NCBI RefSeq assembly: GCF_004347735.1
Contig: NZ_SLTI01000023.1
Coordinates: 62,001-126,000, forward strand
Origin: Sulfuricurvum sp. IAE1
GTDB taxonomy: Bacteria; Campylobacterota; Campylobacteria; Campylobacterales; Sulfurimonadaceae
DNA: 64,000 nt
Direction of reading: 5' to 3'
In this document: positions 53,203 through 60,549 of the stretch, in pieces
Layout: each line of letters opens with the position of its first letter
Position numbering within the stretch: position 1 is the first letter of the stretch
The notes under the pieces: generated by a model
Told to the model about the DNA's origin: nothing
Seen by the model: only the letters and a program-made list of their open reading frames with translations
Databases searched by the model: none
Made by a program: the position numbers and the translations under genes

Positions 53203-54573
53203 ATGCGCCGCATCCTCTGGTTCCGCCGTGACCTGCGTGTCGCGGACAATCCCCTTCTCGCCCAGGGCGAAGAAGTGCTGCCGATTTTCATTTTCGATCC
53301 CGATATCCTCTCGCCGCTTCGGCGAGACGACCGCCGCGTCACCTATATTTTCGACGCCGTCGTACGCCTCAAATCCGAGCTTAAAACGCTCGGGCTGGAT
53401 CTGATCCTTTTTTACGGCCGACCCGGCGACGTCTTTGATCTCCTCTTGCAACGGAGCGCATTCGACGAAGTGTGCGCTTCGGGAGATTACGGTATGTACG
53501 AACGCGACCGTGACCGCGACGTTTCCCACCGCTTGCCCTTCCGTTTTCTGGAAGACACCTACATTTTTTCTCCCGACGAAGTGCTCAAAGACGACGGCAC
53601 CCCCTATCTCATTTTTACCCCCTACTACAACCGGGCCAAGCGTCTTTTTCGTCCCGAGCATATGCAGGAATACCGCCCTGTTATGCAGACACTCATTCCC
53701 TGGGAAGGAGACGCGATCCATGCCCTCTCGCATGAGGGAATCGACGCACGTCCGATCGATCTTGCGTCGCTGGGATTCAAGCGCGCTTCGCTCACCGCAG
53801 CCCAACGCCGCACCCCGATCCAGAAACTCGACCTCTTTGAGGCCAAACTCCCCGGCTACGCCCTCCGTCGCGACTTCCCCTCTTTAGACGGCATTTCGCA
53901 TCTCAGCGTCGATCTGCGCTTCGGAACCGTTTCGGTACGGGCGGTACTTCGATGGCTGGCCGGGCAAAAAAAACGCGGGGTAGACACCGAGCCGTTCTTC
54001 CGCCAGCTCATTTTCCGGGAATTTTACGCTTCGCTGCTCTACCGTTTCCCCTATCTTCGGGAACGCAATTTTCGCTACCGTTTCAGCGGCATCGACGATG
54101 AAGTGCGGTTTGAAGCGTTCCGCAACGCCCGTACGGGAGTGCCGATCGTCGACGCGGGAATCCGTCAACTGCTCGAGAGCGGAGAGATGCACAACCGCAT
54201 CCGGATGATCTGTGCGAGTTTCTTGACGAAGAACCTCCTTCTCCCCTGGCAATGGGGAGAGCGTTTTTTCGCCGACCGACTGCTCGATTACGATGCTGCC
54301 AGCAATATCCTTTCCTGGCAGTGGAGTGCGGGCACCGGCATCGATCCTCAGCCTTATTTCCGCATCTTCAACCCCTACACCCAAACGGCGCGCTTCGATC
54401 CCGAAGGAGTTTATATTAAACAATATCTTCCCGAATTGCGCGATCTCCCGGCCAAACTCTTCGCCGACGAACGTTCTTTGCTGCAGTCGGACATCCCCGG
54501 CTATCCCCGGCCCGTCGTCTCGCACAAAGAGAGTTCCGCGAAGGCTCTCGAACACTTCCGTAAAGCCCTCTAA
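53203..54573 (+). CDS. phrB: Deoxyribodipyrimidine photolyase
   Basis: A 456-residue class I CPD photolyase that uses blue light to split pyrimidine dimers. The N-terminal antenna domain begins RRILWFRRDLRVADNPLL. The FAD domain has the family signature in DAGIRQLLESGEMHNRIRMI and FLTKNLLLPWQWGERFFADR, and LDYDAASNILSWQWSAGTG. The tryptophans used for flavin photoreduction appear intact. It starts immediately after the YbgA-family stop and ends the six-gene string begun by hemH. Confidence 0.95.
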   Translation: MRRILWFRRDLRVADNPLLAQGEEVLPIFIFDPDILSPLRRDDRRVTYIFDAVVRLKSELKTLGLDLILFYGRPGDVFDLLLQRSAFDEVCASGDYGMYERDRDRDVSHRLPFRFLEDTYIFSPDEVLKDDGTPYLIFTPYYNRAKRLFRPEHMQEYRPVMQTLIPWEGDAIHALSHEGIDARPIDLASLGFKRASLTAAQRRTPIQKLDLFEAKLPGYALRRDFPSLDGISHLSVDLRFGTVSVRAVLRWLAGQKKRGVDTEPFFRQLIFREFYASLLYRFPYLRERNFRYRFSGIDDEVRFEAFRNARTGVPIVDAGIRQLLESGEMHNRIRMICASFLTKNLLLPWQWGERFFADRLLDYDAASNILSWQWSAGTGIDPQPYFRIFNPYTQTARFDPEGVYIKQYLPELRDLPAKLFADERSLLQSDIPGYPRPVVSHKESSAKALEHFRKAL

Positions 54574-54646
54574 CCAAACGCCATTTTTCCTCTACGAACC
54601 CGTGTGGGAATATTCTAAAATTCCCCCAAAACGGAAGGAAAAGCGT

Positions 54647-55417
54647 ATGAAAGTCGTTCTCACCATCGCCGGTTCGGACAGCAGCGGCGGCGCGGGGATC
54701 CAGGCCGATCTCAAAACTTTTGAGGCGTTCGGAGTGTTCGGTGCATCGGCCATCACCGTGCTTACCGCCCAAAATACCCTCGGAGTCCAAAAAATCCATC
54801 CCCTTCCGGCTTCCTTCGTCGCCGAGCAGATCCGAAGCGTTACGGCCGATTTCGACGTTGCGGCGGTTAAAATCGGGATGCTCCATTCAACGCCGATCAT
54901 CGAAACAGTCGCAGCGTTCGTCGAAACCCTTGATATCCCCGTCGTCCTCGATCCCGTCTGCGTCTCCAAAGCGGGTTCTAACCTCCTCGAAGACGATGCC
55001 CTCTCTTCGTTGCGCGAACTCAGTCGTATGGCGACCCTGACCACCCCGAATCTCCATGAGGCCTACCGTCTTTTCGGATACCTCAGCGGCGAGAGCGATT
55101 CGCTCGATGCCCTCATTGCCCATCCATCCCCGGTTCTTATCAAAAACCATGTCGTCGGCAACCTCAGTGCCGACCTCCTCTACTTTGGGCGCTCGAAACG
55201 GATTTTTACCGACGACCTGATCCCCTCGACCGACCTGCACGGCACCGGATGTTCGTACGCTTCGGCCATTGCCGCGTCGCTCGCTCTTGGGAATTCGCTC
55301 GAAGAATCGATCGTGCGCGCCAAACGCTTCATCACCGAAGCGATCCGCCGTGCTCCGCACATCGGGCACGGTCCGGGGCCCATCAACCACAAAGCGGGAG
55401 CACCGCATGCGTCTTAA
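54647..55417 (+). CDS. thiD: Hydroxymethylpyrimidine / HMP-phosphate kinase
   Basis: A 256-residue kinase phosphorylating HMP and HMP-P for thiamine synthesis. ATP and substrate motifs: [20 protein letters not shown] at the N terminus, [31 protein letters not shown] and the anion-hole [16 protein letters not shown] with the catalytic Cys. ACGGAAGGAAAAG precedes the ATG. No TPP riboswitch is seen in the 73-base leader. The end overlaps thiE by 11 bases. Confidence 0.96.
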   Translation: MKVVLTIAGSDSSGGAGIQADLKTFEAFGVFGASAITVLTAQNTLGVQKIHPLPASFVAEQIRSVTADFDVAAVKIGMLHSTPIIETVAAFVETLDIPVVLDPVCVSKAGSNLLEDDALSSLRELSRMATLTTPNLHEAYRLFGYLSGESDSLDALIAHPSPVLIKNHVVGNLSADLLYFGRSKRIFTDDLIPSTDLHGTGCSYASAIAASLALGNSLEESIVRAKRFITEAIRRAPHIGHGPGPINHKAGAPHAS

Positions 55418-56021
55418 AGGTCTCTATGCGATCACCGATGAAATCCTCACCCCCGATGCCACCCTCCCAGCCCAGGCAGAACAGGCACTGGCGGCAGGAG
55501 TCAAGATCCTTCAATACCGTAACAAAACCGCTTCTGATGCCGATTGCGAAGCGGTATGCATCAGACTTCAGAATCTTTGCCGGAGATACGGGGCAATTTT
55601 CATTATCGACGACCGACCCGAGTTAGCCCGGCGTATCGGTGCGGACGGCCTTCACATCGGCAAAGACGACATAACGCCTCATGAAGCCAGATCCATTTTT
55701 CCCGAAGGTATCATCGGGGTGTCGTGCTACGGGAGTATACGACGTGCCCTCGCCGCTCAAGAGGCCCTTGCCGATTACGTCGCCTTCGGATCGTTTTTTC
55801 TCTCCCCGACCAAGCCCCGTTCCGGGATCGTCCCGATCGATACTCTGAGCAAAGCCCGTAAAAGCCTGGGGATTCCGATCTGCGCGATCGGAGGTATAAA
55901 CGATTCGAATATCGGCCGCATCGCCGCTTACTCCCCCGATATGATCAGTTGCGTCAGCGCAATCTGGAAAGGGCACATAGCCCGCAATGTCACCCATCTC
56001 ATCCAAGGAATGACCCCATGA
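55407..56021 (+). CDS. thiE: Thiamine-phosphate synthase
   Basis: A 204-residue TIM-barrel enzyme joining HMP-PP and thiazole phosphate. Marks: ILQYRNKTASDAD (Q-x-R-x-K), IIDDRPELARRIGADGLHIG, GIIGVSCYGS, and FGSFFLSPTKPRSGIVPI, where the T/S-K-P loop is slightly unusual. It starts inside thiD and overlaps the next gene by 4 bases, so thiD, thiE and the THI5/ThiY-like gene are one unit. TPP is needed by the OorAB enzyme encoded elsewhere in the window. Confidence 0.93.
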   Translation: MRLKGLYAITDEILTPDATLPAQAEQALAAGVKILQYRNKTASDADCEAVCIRLQNLCRRYGAIFIIDDRPELARRIGADGLHIGKDDITPHEARSIFPEGIIGVSCYGSIRRALAAQEALADYVAFGSFFLSPTKPRSGIVPIDTLSKARKSLGIPICAIGGINDSNIGRIAAYSPDMISCVSAIWKGHIARNVTHLIQGMTP

Positions 56022-56896
56022 AACTCCGTCTTGCCATCGAATGGTTCCTCAACCCCGACCACCTCCCTTTCATCGTCGCCATGCGCAGAGGCTTTTTCGA
56101 GCGCCGCGGGATCGAATTTGTCCTCATCGAACCGACCGAGCACTACGACGGGCTTAGCGAACTGCTCGAAGGCAACATCGAACTTGCCACCAATGAGCCG
56201 CTTCATCTGATCGAGCAGTTCGACCACCGGTTTCTCTCTCTGGGACGCTTTTTCGAAACAGAAGGGGGCGTTTTGCTCAAAGCCTCGTCGTATGAAAAAT
56301 TGCTTCAGGGGGAGACGATCACCGTCACGACTCCCGTCTCCAACCCTACCACCGACGCAATCGGCTATGAGATCATTCGCCGTTTTTATCTCAAAGCCGG
56401 GGTAAACGTTTACCGCGAACAGGTCGTCTTCGTCCCCAACGGTTTCGAACACATCCGTTATTTACAAGAAGGTGCCGACGCCGCATGGCTCTATTTTTAC
56501 AATTTCGAAGGGATCGAAGCGGCTCATGCGGGACTGGATGTCCTCTATCTTGACGCGCGTAACGCGGGGTTCGCCAACTTCAGCGCACTGGATATATTCG
56601 TCAACCGCTCTTTTTATCAGCAGCACAAAGCCGAATGTTCCGCTTTTTTGCAGGCGGTGCGGGAATCGATCGCCTTTATCCGGACCTTTCCCGAAGAGGC
56701 GATGGAAGACTACTATGCCTATACCCAAACCGCCCCTTCCGCACTCAGCGACGATATTCTCCGATCGACGATCGGGTGTTTCGACGAGTATTTCGTCTCC
56801 GATCACCTCCGCTCCCTCCCGATTCTTGAATTTTTTACGGAAATCGGGATTACCGACCTCAAACCCGAACATTTCAAAACCGCGTTTCTGCACTGA
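56018..56896 (+). CDS. ThiY/THI5-like protein without signal peptide
   Basis: 292 aa, of the NMT1/THI5/ThiY fold: LAIEWFLNPDHLPFIVAMRR at the N terminus, GIEFVLIEPTEHYDGLSELL, and NIELATNEPLHLI. It lacks a signal peptide or lipobox, unlike periplasmic pyrimidine-binding ThiY, and no ABC permease or ATPase gene is beside it. Compared with yeast Thi5 (HMP-P synthase) the active-site His is kept, in NEPLH, but the PLP-lysine position is Asn and the cysteine-rich motif is missing. Its role is thus either pyrimidine binding or a divergent pyrimidine-forming step. It overlaps thiE by 4 bases. Confidence 0.8.
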   Translation: MKLRLAIEWFLNPDHLPFIVAMRRGFFERRGIEFVLIEPTEHYDGLSELLEGNIELATNEPLHLIEQFDHRFLSLGRFFETEGGVLLKASSYEKLLQGETITVTTPVSNPTTDAIGYEIIRRFYLKAGVNVYREQVVFVPNGFEHIRYLQEGADAAWLYFYNFEGIEAAHAGLDVLYLDARNAGFANFSALDIFVNRSFYQQHKAECSAFLQAVRESIAFIRTFPEEAMEDYYAYTQTAPSALSDDILRSTIGCFDEYFVSDHLRSLPILEFFTEIGITDLKPEHFKTAFLH

Positions 56897-56908
56897 GAGG
56901 AGCTTGCC

Positions 56909-57433
56909 ATGCGCACACTGTTTTATCCGATTACCCTCTCGTGGGTCTTGTTGCTGGGCGGCTGCACGGCTGCATCGAACTCTCCCCTTCCCACCGTTGC
57001 GGCAGTCGATCTGGAACGCTACAGCGGCGAATGGATTGAAATCGCCCGGTACGAAAACCGTTTCGAGCGGGGATGCGCATCGGCAAGTGCCGAATACCGT
57101 CTCAACGGCGAATACGTTTCCATCACCAACAGATGCTACGATACTTCGGGAAAACAGACGGCCGAAGCTCTCGGTCGGGCCTACCCGGTTGCTGAAAGTT
57201 CCAATTCCAAACTCGAAGTCACGTTTTTCCGTCCGTTTTACGGCGACTACTGGGTCCTTATGCTGGCCCCGGATTACCGTTACAGCGTCGTCGGCGATCC
57301 GAAGCGCAAATACCTGTGGATTCTCGCCCGCACTCCTTCATTGTCCGAAAATGATAAAAGTGCCATTCTGGAACGTCTTCCGGCGCTGGGGTACGATCCG
57401 GCAAAACTGTATTGGTCACGTCCCATTCGGTAA
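56909..57433 (+). CDS. blc: Outer-membrane lipocalin (Blc-like)
   Basis: A 174-residue lipoprotein: signal peptide and lipobox WVLLLGGC, then the lipocalin motif YSGEWIEIARYENRFERGC (G-x-W), TEAxGxAYPV-like strand (QTAEALGRAYPVAESSNSKL), YWVLMLAPDYRYSVVGDP and a C-terminal helix. Bacterial Blc binds lysophospholipids and is a stress protein; blc genes are often in light- or oxidative-stress sets with photolyase. It follows the thiamine genes by 12 bases, with AGGAG before the ATG, so it may be co-transcribed. Confidence 0.9.
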   Translation: MRTLFYPITLSWVLLLGGCTAASNSPLPTVAAVDLERYSGEWIEIARYENRFERGCASASAEYRLNGEYVSITNRCYDTSGKQTAEALGRAYPVAESSNSKLEVTFFRPFYGDYWVLMLAPDYRYSVVGDPKRKYLWILARTPSLSENDKSAILERLPALGYDPAKLYWSRPIR

Positions 57434-57545
57434 CGTTTCGCTTAAATCAATGCCCTGAAAGGAGTCCTAGCGCAGGCATCTATAGAAAACTTTAAACTTC
57501 TTCCCCTACAATACCCCCGCAACAACAGAAAAGAGAGAACAGACG

Positions 57546-57956
57546 ATGGCGCTCAAACGGATCACGAATCTTTTATCATGGGTCGTAGTGATGGGGGTCA
57601 TCGGGTATTTCGCCTACATGCGGGGATGGATACTCGCCGATTTCGAATCGGTATCCCCCGCAGAGGCCCAGGCGCTTTTACAAAAAGAGGGCGGAACCGT
57701 CCTTCTCGACGTCCGGACTCCCCAAGAGTTTGCTCAGGAGCGGATTGCGGGGGCTTCTTCGCTTCCTCTGGGCTCCCTCGAAGCCAATCTTCCCAAACTC
57801 GAACCGTTCAAAAACAAAACGATTGTCGTTTACTGCCAAAGCGGCATGCGCAGCGTCGCAGCGGCCCGCATCCTCCAGCGCAACGGGTTCAAACCGGTCA
57901 ACCTTGAAGGGGGAATCGGGGCATGGGAAGGCGAAGGGCTGAAACTCGAGCACTGA
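57546..57956 (+). CDS. Membrane-anchored single-domain rhodanese
   Basis: 136 aa. One N-terminal membrane helix (LLSWVVVMGVIGYFAYM) is followed by a rhodanese domain facing the periplasm, with VLLDVRTPQEFAQERIAGA and the active-site Cys in VYCQSGMRS. It transfers sulfane sulfur to an acceptor; in sulfur oxidisers such proteins often take part in sulfur handling, but the partner here is unknown. A TACAAT lies about 35 bases upstream of the ATG. Confidence 0.88.
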   Translation: MALKRITNLLSWVVVMGVIGYFAYMRGWILADFESVSPAEAQALLQKEGGTVLLDVRTPQEFAQERIAGASSLPLGSLEANLPKLEPFKNKTIVVYCQSGMRSVAAARILQRNGFKPVNLEGGIGAWEGEGLKLEH

Positions 57957-57972
57957 TTTGTTCGGTCTCGAT

Positions 57973-57999
57973 TAAAGTTTTTTCGGCATCTGCCGATTT
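57973..57999 (+). promoter_or_regulatory. Sigma28 (FliA) flagellar promoter
   Basis: TAAAGTTT (57973-57980), 11 bases, then GCCGATTT (57992-57999) matches the FliA consensus almost perfectly (TAAAGTTT-N11-GCCGATAA). It lies 30 bases upstream of a small motility-type gene. Confidence 0.88.
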
Positions 58000-58028
58000 T
58001 AAAATATACCATTTAGAAAGGCTTCACA

Positions 58029-58226
58029 ATGGATGCAGTATCTGGCAATACAATGAGCGGAACTGAACTGTTCGCCCTGAAAAAATCTATGGAAATCGAA
58101 GGCAACGGTGTAGCAACATTGTTGCAAAGTGCCGAAAAGTCGGCTGAACAGGCTCAAATGGCCGGACAAAATGTCAGCGGCGCAGGCGTAACCGGCGTCG
58201 GACAGAAAGTCGACGTAAAAGCCTAA
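58029..58226 (+). CDS. Small putative motility protein (YjfB-like), class 3 flagellar gene
   Basis: A 65-residue soluble protein with a central helix LFALKKSMEIEGNGVATLLQ and a C-terminal tail GVTGVGQKVDVKA. LKKSMExxG...LLQ is the pattern of the YjfB-type putative motility proteins, of unknown function. The near-perfect sigma28 promoter upstream supports late-flagellar expression, and a strong terminator follows at once, so this is a single-gene transcript. AAGGCTTC precedes the ATG. Confidence 0.78.
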   Translation: MDAVSGNTMSGTELFALKKSMEIEGNGVATLLQSAEKSAEQAQMAGQNVSGAGVTGVGQKVDVKA

Positions 58227-58227
58227 A

Positions 58228-58252
58228 TTTCCATCGCCCCGGGCGATGGAAA
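58228..58252 (+). terminator. Strong intrinsic terminator after the YjfB-like gene
   Basis: An 11-bp perfect stem TTTCCATCGCC/GGCGATGGAAA with a 3-base loop, followed by GCTCCTTTTCCTC, starts 1-2 bases past the stop codon. Confidence 0.85.
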
Positions 58253-58282
58253 GCTCCTTTTCCTCTATTTATTACTTTACTT

Positions 58283-58558
58283 GTGACTTCATCGTTAGAA
58301 TCGTTTTACTTTGTCTATATCCTCCGCTGCAACGACGGTACGTTGTATACCGGCATCGCCCGTGACGTCGAAAAACGTCTGGCCGAACATAACGGTTCGC
58401 CCAAAGGGGCAAAATACACCCGTTCGCGTCGTCCCCTCTTTCTTGCCTACCATGAATCCTGTTCTGACAAAAGCAGTGCGCTTAAGCGTGAAAAAGCAAT
58501 CAAAAAAATGACCCGTTCCCAAAAAGAAGCCCTTTTAGAAAGCTCCAAGCAAATCTAG
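58283..58558 (+). CDS. GIY-YIG domain protein (UPF0213/YhbQ-like)
   Basis: A 91-residue single-domain GIY-YIG protein: YFVYILRCNDGTLYTGIA contains the Y-x-Y...GIY-like core, followed by RLAEHN with the conserved Arg and NGSPKGAKYTRSRRPLFLAY. Family members bind or nick nucleic acids; their biological role is unclear. The start is GTG with only a weak ribosome site. It follows the strong terminator of the previous gene. Confidence 0.9.
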   Translation: MTSSLESFYFVYILRCNDGTLYTGIARDVEKRLAEHNGSPKGAKYTRSRRPLFLAYHESCSDKSSALKREKAIKKMTRSQKEALLESSKQI

Positions 58559-58686
58559 GAAATAATCCGTATACAAGCGGTAAAACGGCTTCATCGGCTC
58601 TTGTTTTCCGGTTCGGCTCGGCCAAGTTACCAAAGGTAAACGTTTCGGCCTTCAAACCGCAAATTCAGCCCTGTCCGCCATTCCCC

Positions 58687-58716
58687 TTGATCTATAGACT
58701 TAAATGGTAGTATTAT
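58687..58716 (+). promoter_or_regulatory. Probable promoter of the glycosyltransferase gene
   Basis: TTGATC (58687-58692) and TATTAT (58711-58716) are 18 bases apart. The expected start falls at about the ATG at 58724, and no ribosome site lies between, so the mRNA may be leaderless. The rest of the 165-base gap holds only short GC-rich inverted repeats. Confidence 0.5.
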
Positions 58717-58723
58717 TACATTC

Positions 58724-59689
58724 ATGTCAAACACATTTAATAAAACTGTATCCGTTATCATTGCCTCCTACAACGGCGCATCCTATATCCGTGCCCAGCT
58801 CGAATCGATTGCGGCTCAGACCCTTCAGCCGGAGGAAATCATCGTTCAGGACGACTGTTCGAGCGACGATACGGTCGAAATCGTCCGGAGCTATCTCTCC
58901 CGTCTGCCGATCAGGCTGCACGTAAATCCTGAAAATCTCGGCTATGTCCGTAATTTCGAATCGGCTCTTGCCAAAGCACAGGGCGAATACATCGCGCTGT
59001 GCGATCAGGACGATGTCTGGGAGCCCCATAAACTTGAAACCCTCGTTAACGCCATCGGCAATAAGTCGCTGGTCTACAGCGATTCGTATTTGATCGATGC
59101 CCAAGGCAAGAGCATCGGGAAAACCCTCTCCCAGAAACTGCGCAACCGCTTTATCGCGGCCTCGACGCCCCTGTCGTTTGTCTATGACAACTGTGTTTCC
59201 GCCCATGCGATGCTGTTGCACCGTTCGCTGCTTCCTCACCTGTTTCCGTTCCCTTCGCGTATCCATTTCGATGCATGGATCGCGGCCTGCGCCGCATCGG
59301 CCGGAGGGATCGCCTACGTCGACGAGCCGCTGGTGGGATATCGCCAGCACGCGTCCAATACCCTCAGCTGCAACGGGCGCAAAAAGTGTTCGCTCTTCCA
59401 TGAAATCGCCCGTAAGCACGCTAAAAAAGCTCAAGGGCATGCATCCAATTCCGAAGTGATTAACGAGCTCCTGCGCATTCCTACCCTCGAGCACAGTGAC
59501 CGGGAGACCTTGATTCGTCTCAAAAAAGCGCACGATACCTTCCCTCACCGCTGGTTCAACCCTTCGATGCTCCGCCTGCTCCTGCGCAACCGTACCGCCC
59601 TTTTTGCAATCACACGCCGTCATCCTCTGGGACTGGCCGTCAAAAAGTCGATCGGGCTTAAGCTCTACCGCGCGCTCCCTTTTCTCTAA
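58724..59689 (+). CDS. Family 2 glycosyltransferase
   Basis: A 321-residue GT-A glycosyltransferase, probably in LPS, capsule or glycoprotein glycan assembly. It begins VSVIIASYNGASYIRAQLES and has IVQDDCSSDDTVEIVRSY, with the metal-binding DxD-type motif in ALCDQDDVWEPHKLE. LVGYRQHASNTLS corresponds to a conserved acceptor-side segment. There is no membrane helix. It is a lone gene here: no neighbouring glycan genes are seen. A TTGATC/TATTAT promoter lies directly upstream. Confidence 0.9.
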   Translation: MSNTFNKTVSVIIASYNGASYIRAQLESIAAQTLQPEEIIVQDDCSSDDTVEIVRSYLSRLPIRLHVNPENLGYVRNFESALAKAQGEYIALCDQDDVWEPHKLETLVNAIGNKSLVYSDSYLIDAQGKSIGKTLSQKLRNRFIAASTPLSFVYDNCVSAHAMLLHRSLLPHLFPFPSRIHFDAWIAACAASAGGIAYVDEPLVGYRQHASNTLSCNGRKKCSLFHEIARKHAKKAQGHASNSEVINELLRIPTLEHSDRETLIRLKKAHDTFPHRWFNPSMLRLLLRNRTALFAITRRHPLGLAVKKSIGLKLYRALPFL

Positions 59690-59765
59690 TCACCCGAATC
59701 GGGAGCATATATGGCAATTTGCCAGATAATCGTTTACAAGCTACGATTCACTCTACACTACGGCT

Positions 59766-60101
59766 ATGAACCGCCTGATTGAACGAACCGAAACGATCAC
59801 CCTTTTTTTCCGTCTCTATTTTCTCTATGCGGATATCGCATCACGCCAAAAGAAAACTGAAGAAGAACGTTCCCGCATGAACGCTTATAAAAGTCTCATG
59901 CGTAAACTGGCATACTTATCCCGTTTCCATGGCATCGGTGCTTCGGAACTGTGCGCCGCCGTTCGCGACGCACACAAAGAGGCCGCTGCCGCCTATACGA
60001 AGGTCTTTGGTGAAGTGATCGGTGAAACGCTCACTTTCATTCATGAGCATGTGCTGTTAGATGTCAAAGAGGATTCTTCTTTGCATGAAAGGTACGCATG
60101 A
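59766..60101 (+). CDS. Hypothetical protein (111 aa)
   Basis: A helical, basic-to-neutral soluble protein starting MNRLIERTETITLFFRLYFL. It has a charged linker (SRQKKTEEERSRMNAYKSLM) and two further helices (SELCAAVRDAHKEAAAAYTK and GETLTFIHEHVLLDV). I recognise no family. Codon use looks genuine. A TACACT (59754-59759) would place transcription start at the ATG itself. Its stop overlaps a 31-codon reading frame (ATGA). Confidence 0.6.
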   Translation: MNRLIERTETITLFFRLYFLYADIASRQKKTEEERSRMNAYKSLMRKLAYLSRFHGIGASELCAAVRDAHKEAAAAYTKVFGEVIGETLTFIHEHVLLDVKEDSSLHERYA

Positions 60102-60193
60102 TGATCCGTCTACTCAAAAGATTGTTTCGGATCCGTCCGAAAGGCCATAAGGAATACCGTATCACGAACCTCACGTTCGGATGCGTGGAATAA
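60098..60193 (+). CDS. Possible 31-aa basic peptide
   Basis: ATGATG at 60098 overlaps the stop of the 111-aa gene, and AAAGG lies 5-8 bases upstream. The product would be MMIRLLKRLFRIRPKGHK followed by EYRITNLTFGCVE: strongly basic and amphipathic at the start. It may be a coupled small protein or chance. A hairpin follows 4 bases after the stop. Confidence 0.35.
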   Translation: MMIRLLKRLFRIRPKGHKEYRITNLTFGCVE

Positions 60194-60197
60194 AACT

Positions 60198-60214
60198 CCC
60201 CTCGAAAAGAGGGG
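60198..60214 (-). terminator. Hairpin between convergent small genes
   Basis: CCCCTC-GAAAA-GAGGGG; on the minus strand it is followed by AGTTTTATT, so it best terminates the 71-aa gene. It may also slow plus-strand transcription. Confidence 0.55.
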
Positions 60215-60216
60215 TC

Positions 60217-60432
60217 TCACGCCATTACGTTAAGATTCATCCCCTTACCCGTCATCTCTGCCGCCAACGATGAAATGTTGCTCAACGATTCCTCGCGGTT
60301 TTTTTTCAGTTCGGAAGCCAGCATCTCCATGACCGCTTCGGTCGCGGGACGATTAGACTGCATGGAAGATTCTGCGATACTGTTTGCTTCCAGAGGTGTC
60401 GGGGCTTGATGGGAAGTGGTAATCTGCATCAT
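60217..60432 (-). CDS. Small hypothetical protein, possibly related to the YjfB-like protein
   Basis: A 71-residue protein rich in Ser, Gln and Asn: MMQITTSHQAPTPLEANSIA, a helix with AVMEMLASELKKNREESLSN, and the tail GKGMNLNVMA. The tail resembles that of the sigma28-driven 65-aa protein (GVGQKVDVKA). Both may be flagellar-export-type small proteins, but the match is weak. AAGGAACC precedes the ATG. No sigma28 site is seen upstream; a hairpin (GGCTC/GAGCC) lies in the leader. Confidence 0.55.
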   Translation of the reverse strand: MMQITTSHQAPTPLEANSIAESSMQSNRPATEAVMEMLASELKKNREESLSNISSLAAEMTGKGMNLNVMA

Positions 60433-60549
60433 TGTCGGTTCCTTGAATCACGGCTCATCTAAAGAGCCAAAACAGTATTTTTTTATGGATTTATACCAAA
60501 TTTATGTTGCAAAACCAAATAAAAAAGCGATGAAACGTCTGTCCCGGCT

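Noticed and set aside
54591-54601. Third copy of the hemH-type repeat (TACGAACCCGT) upstream of thiD
   Set aside because: Only 8-9 bases resemble the 12-mer and there is no partner 21 bases away, so it is likely chance.
54574-54646. TPP riboswitch before thiD
   Set aside because: The leader lacks the CUGAGA and ACCUGAUCUGGAUAAUGCCAGC-type core elements and is too short.
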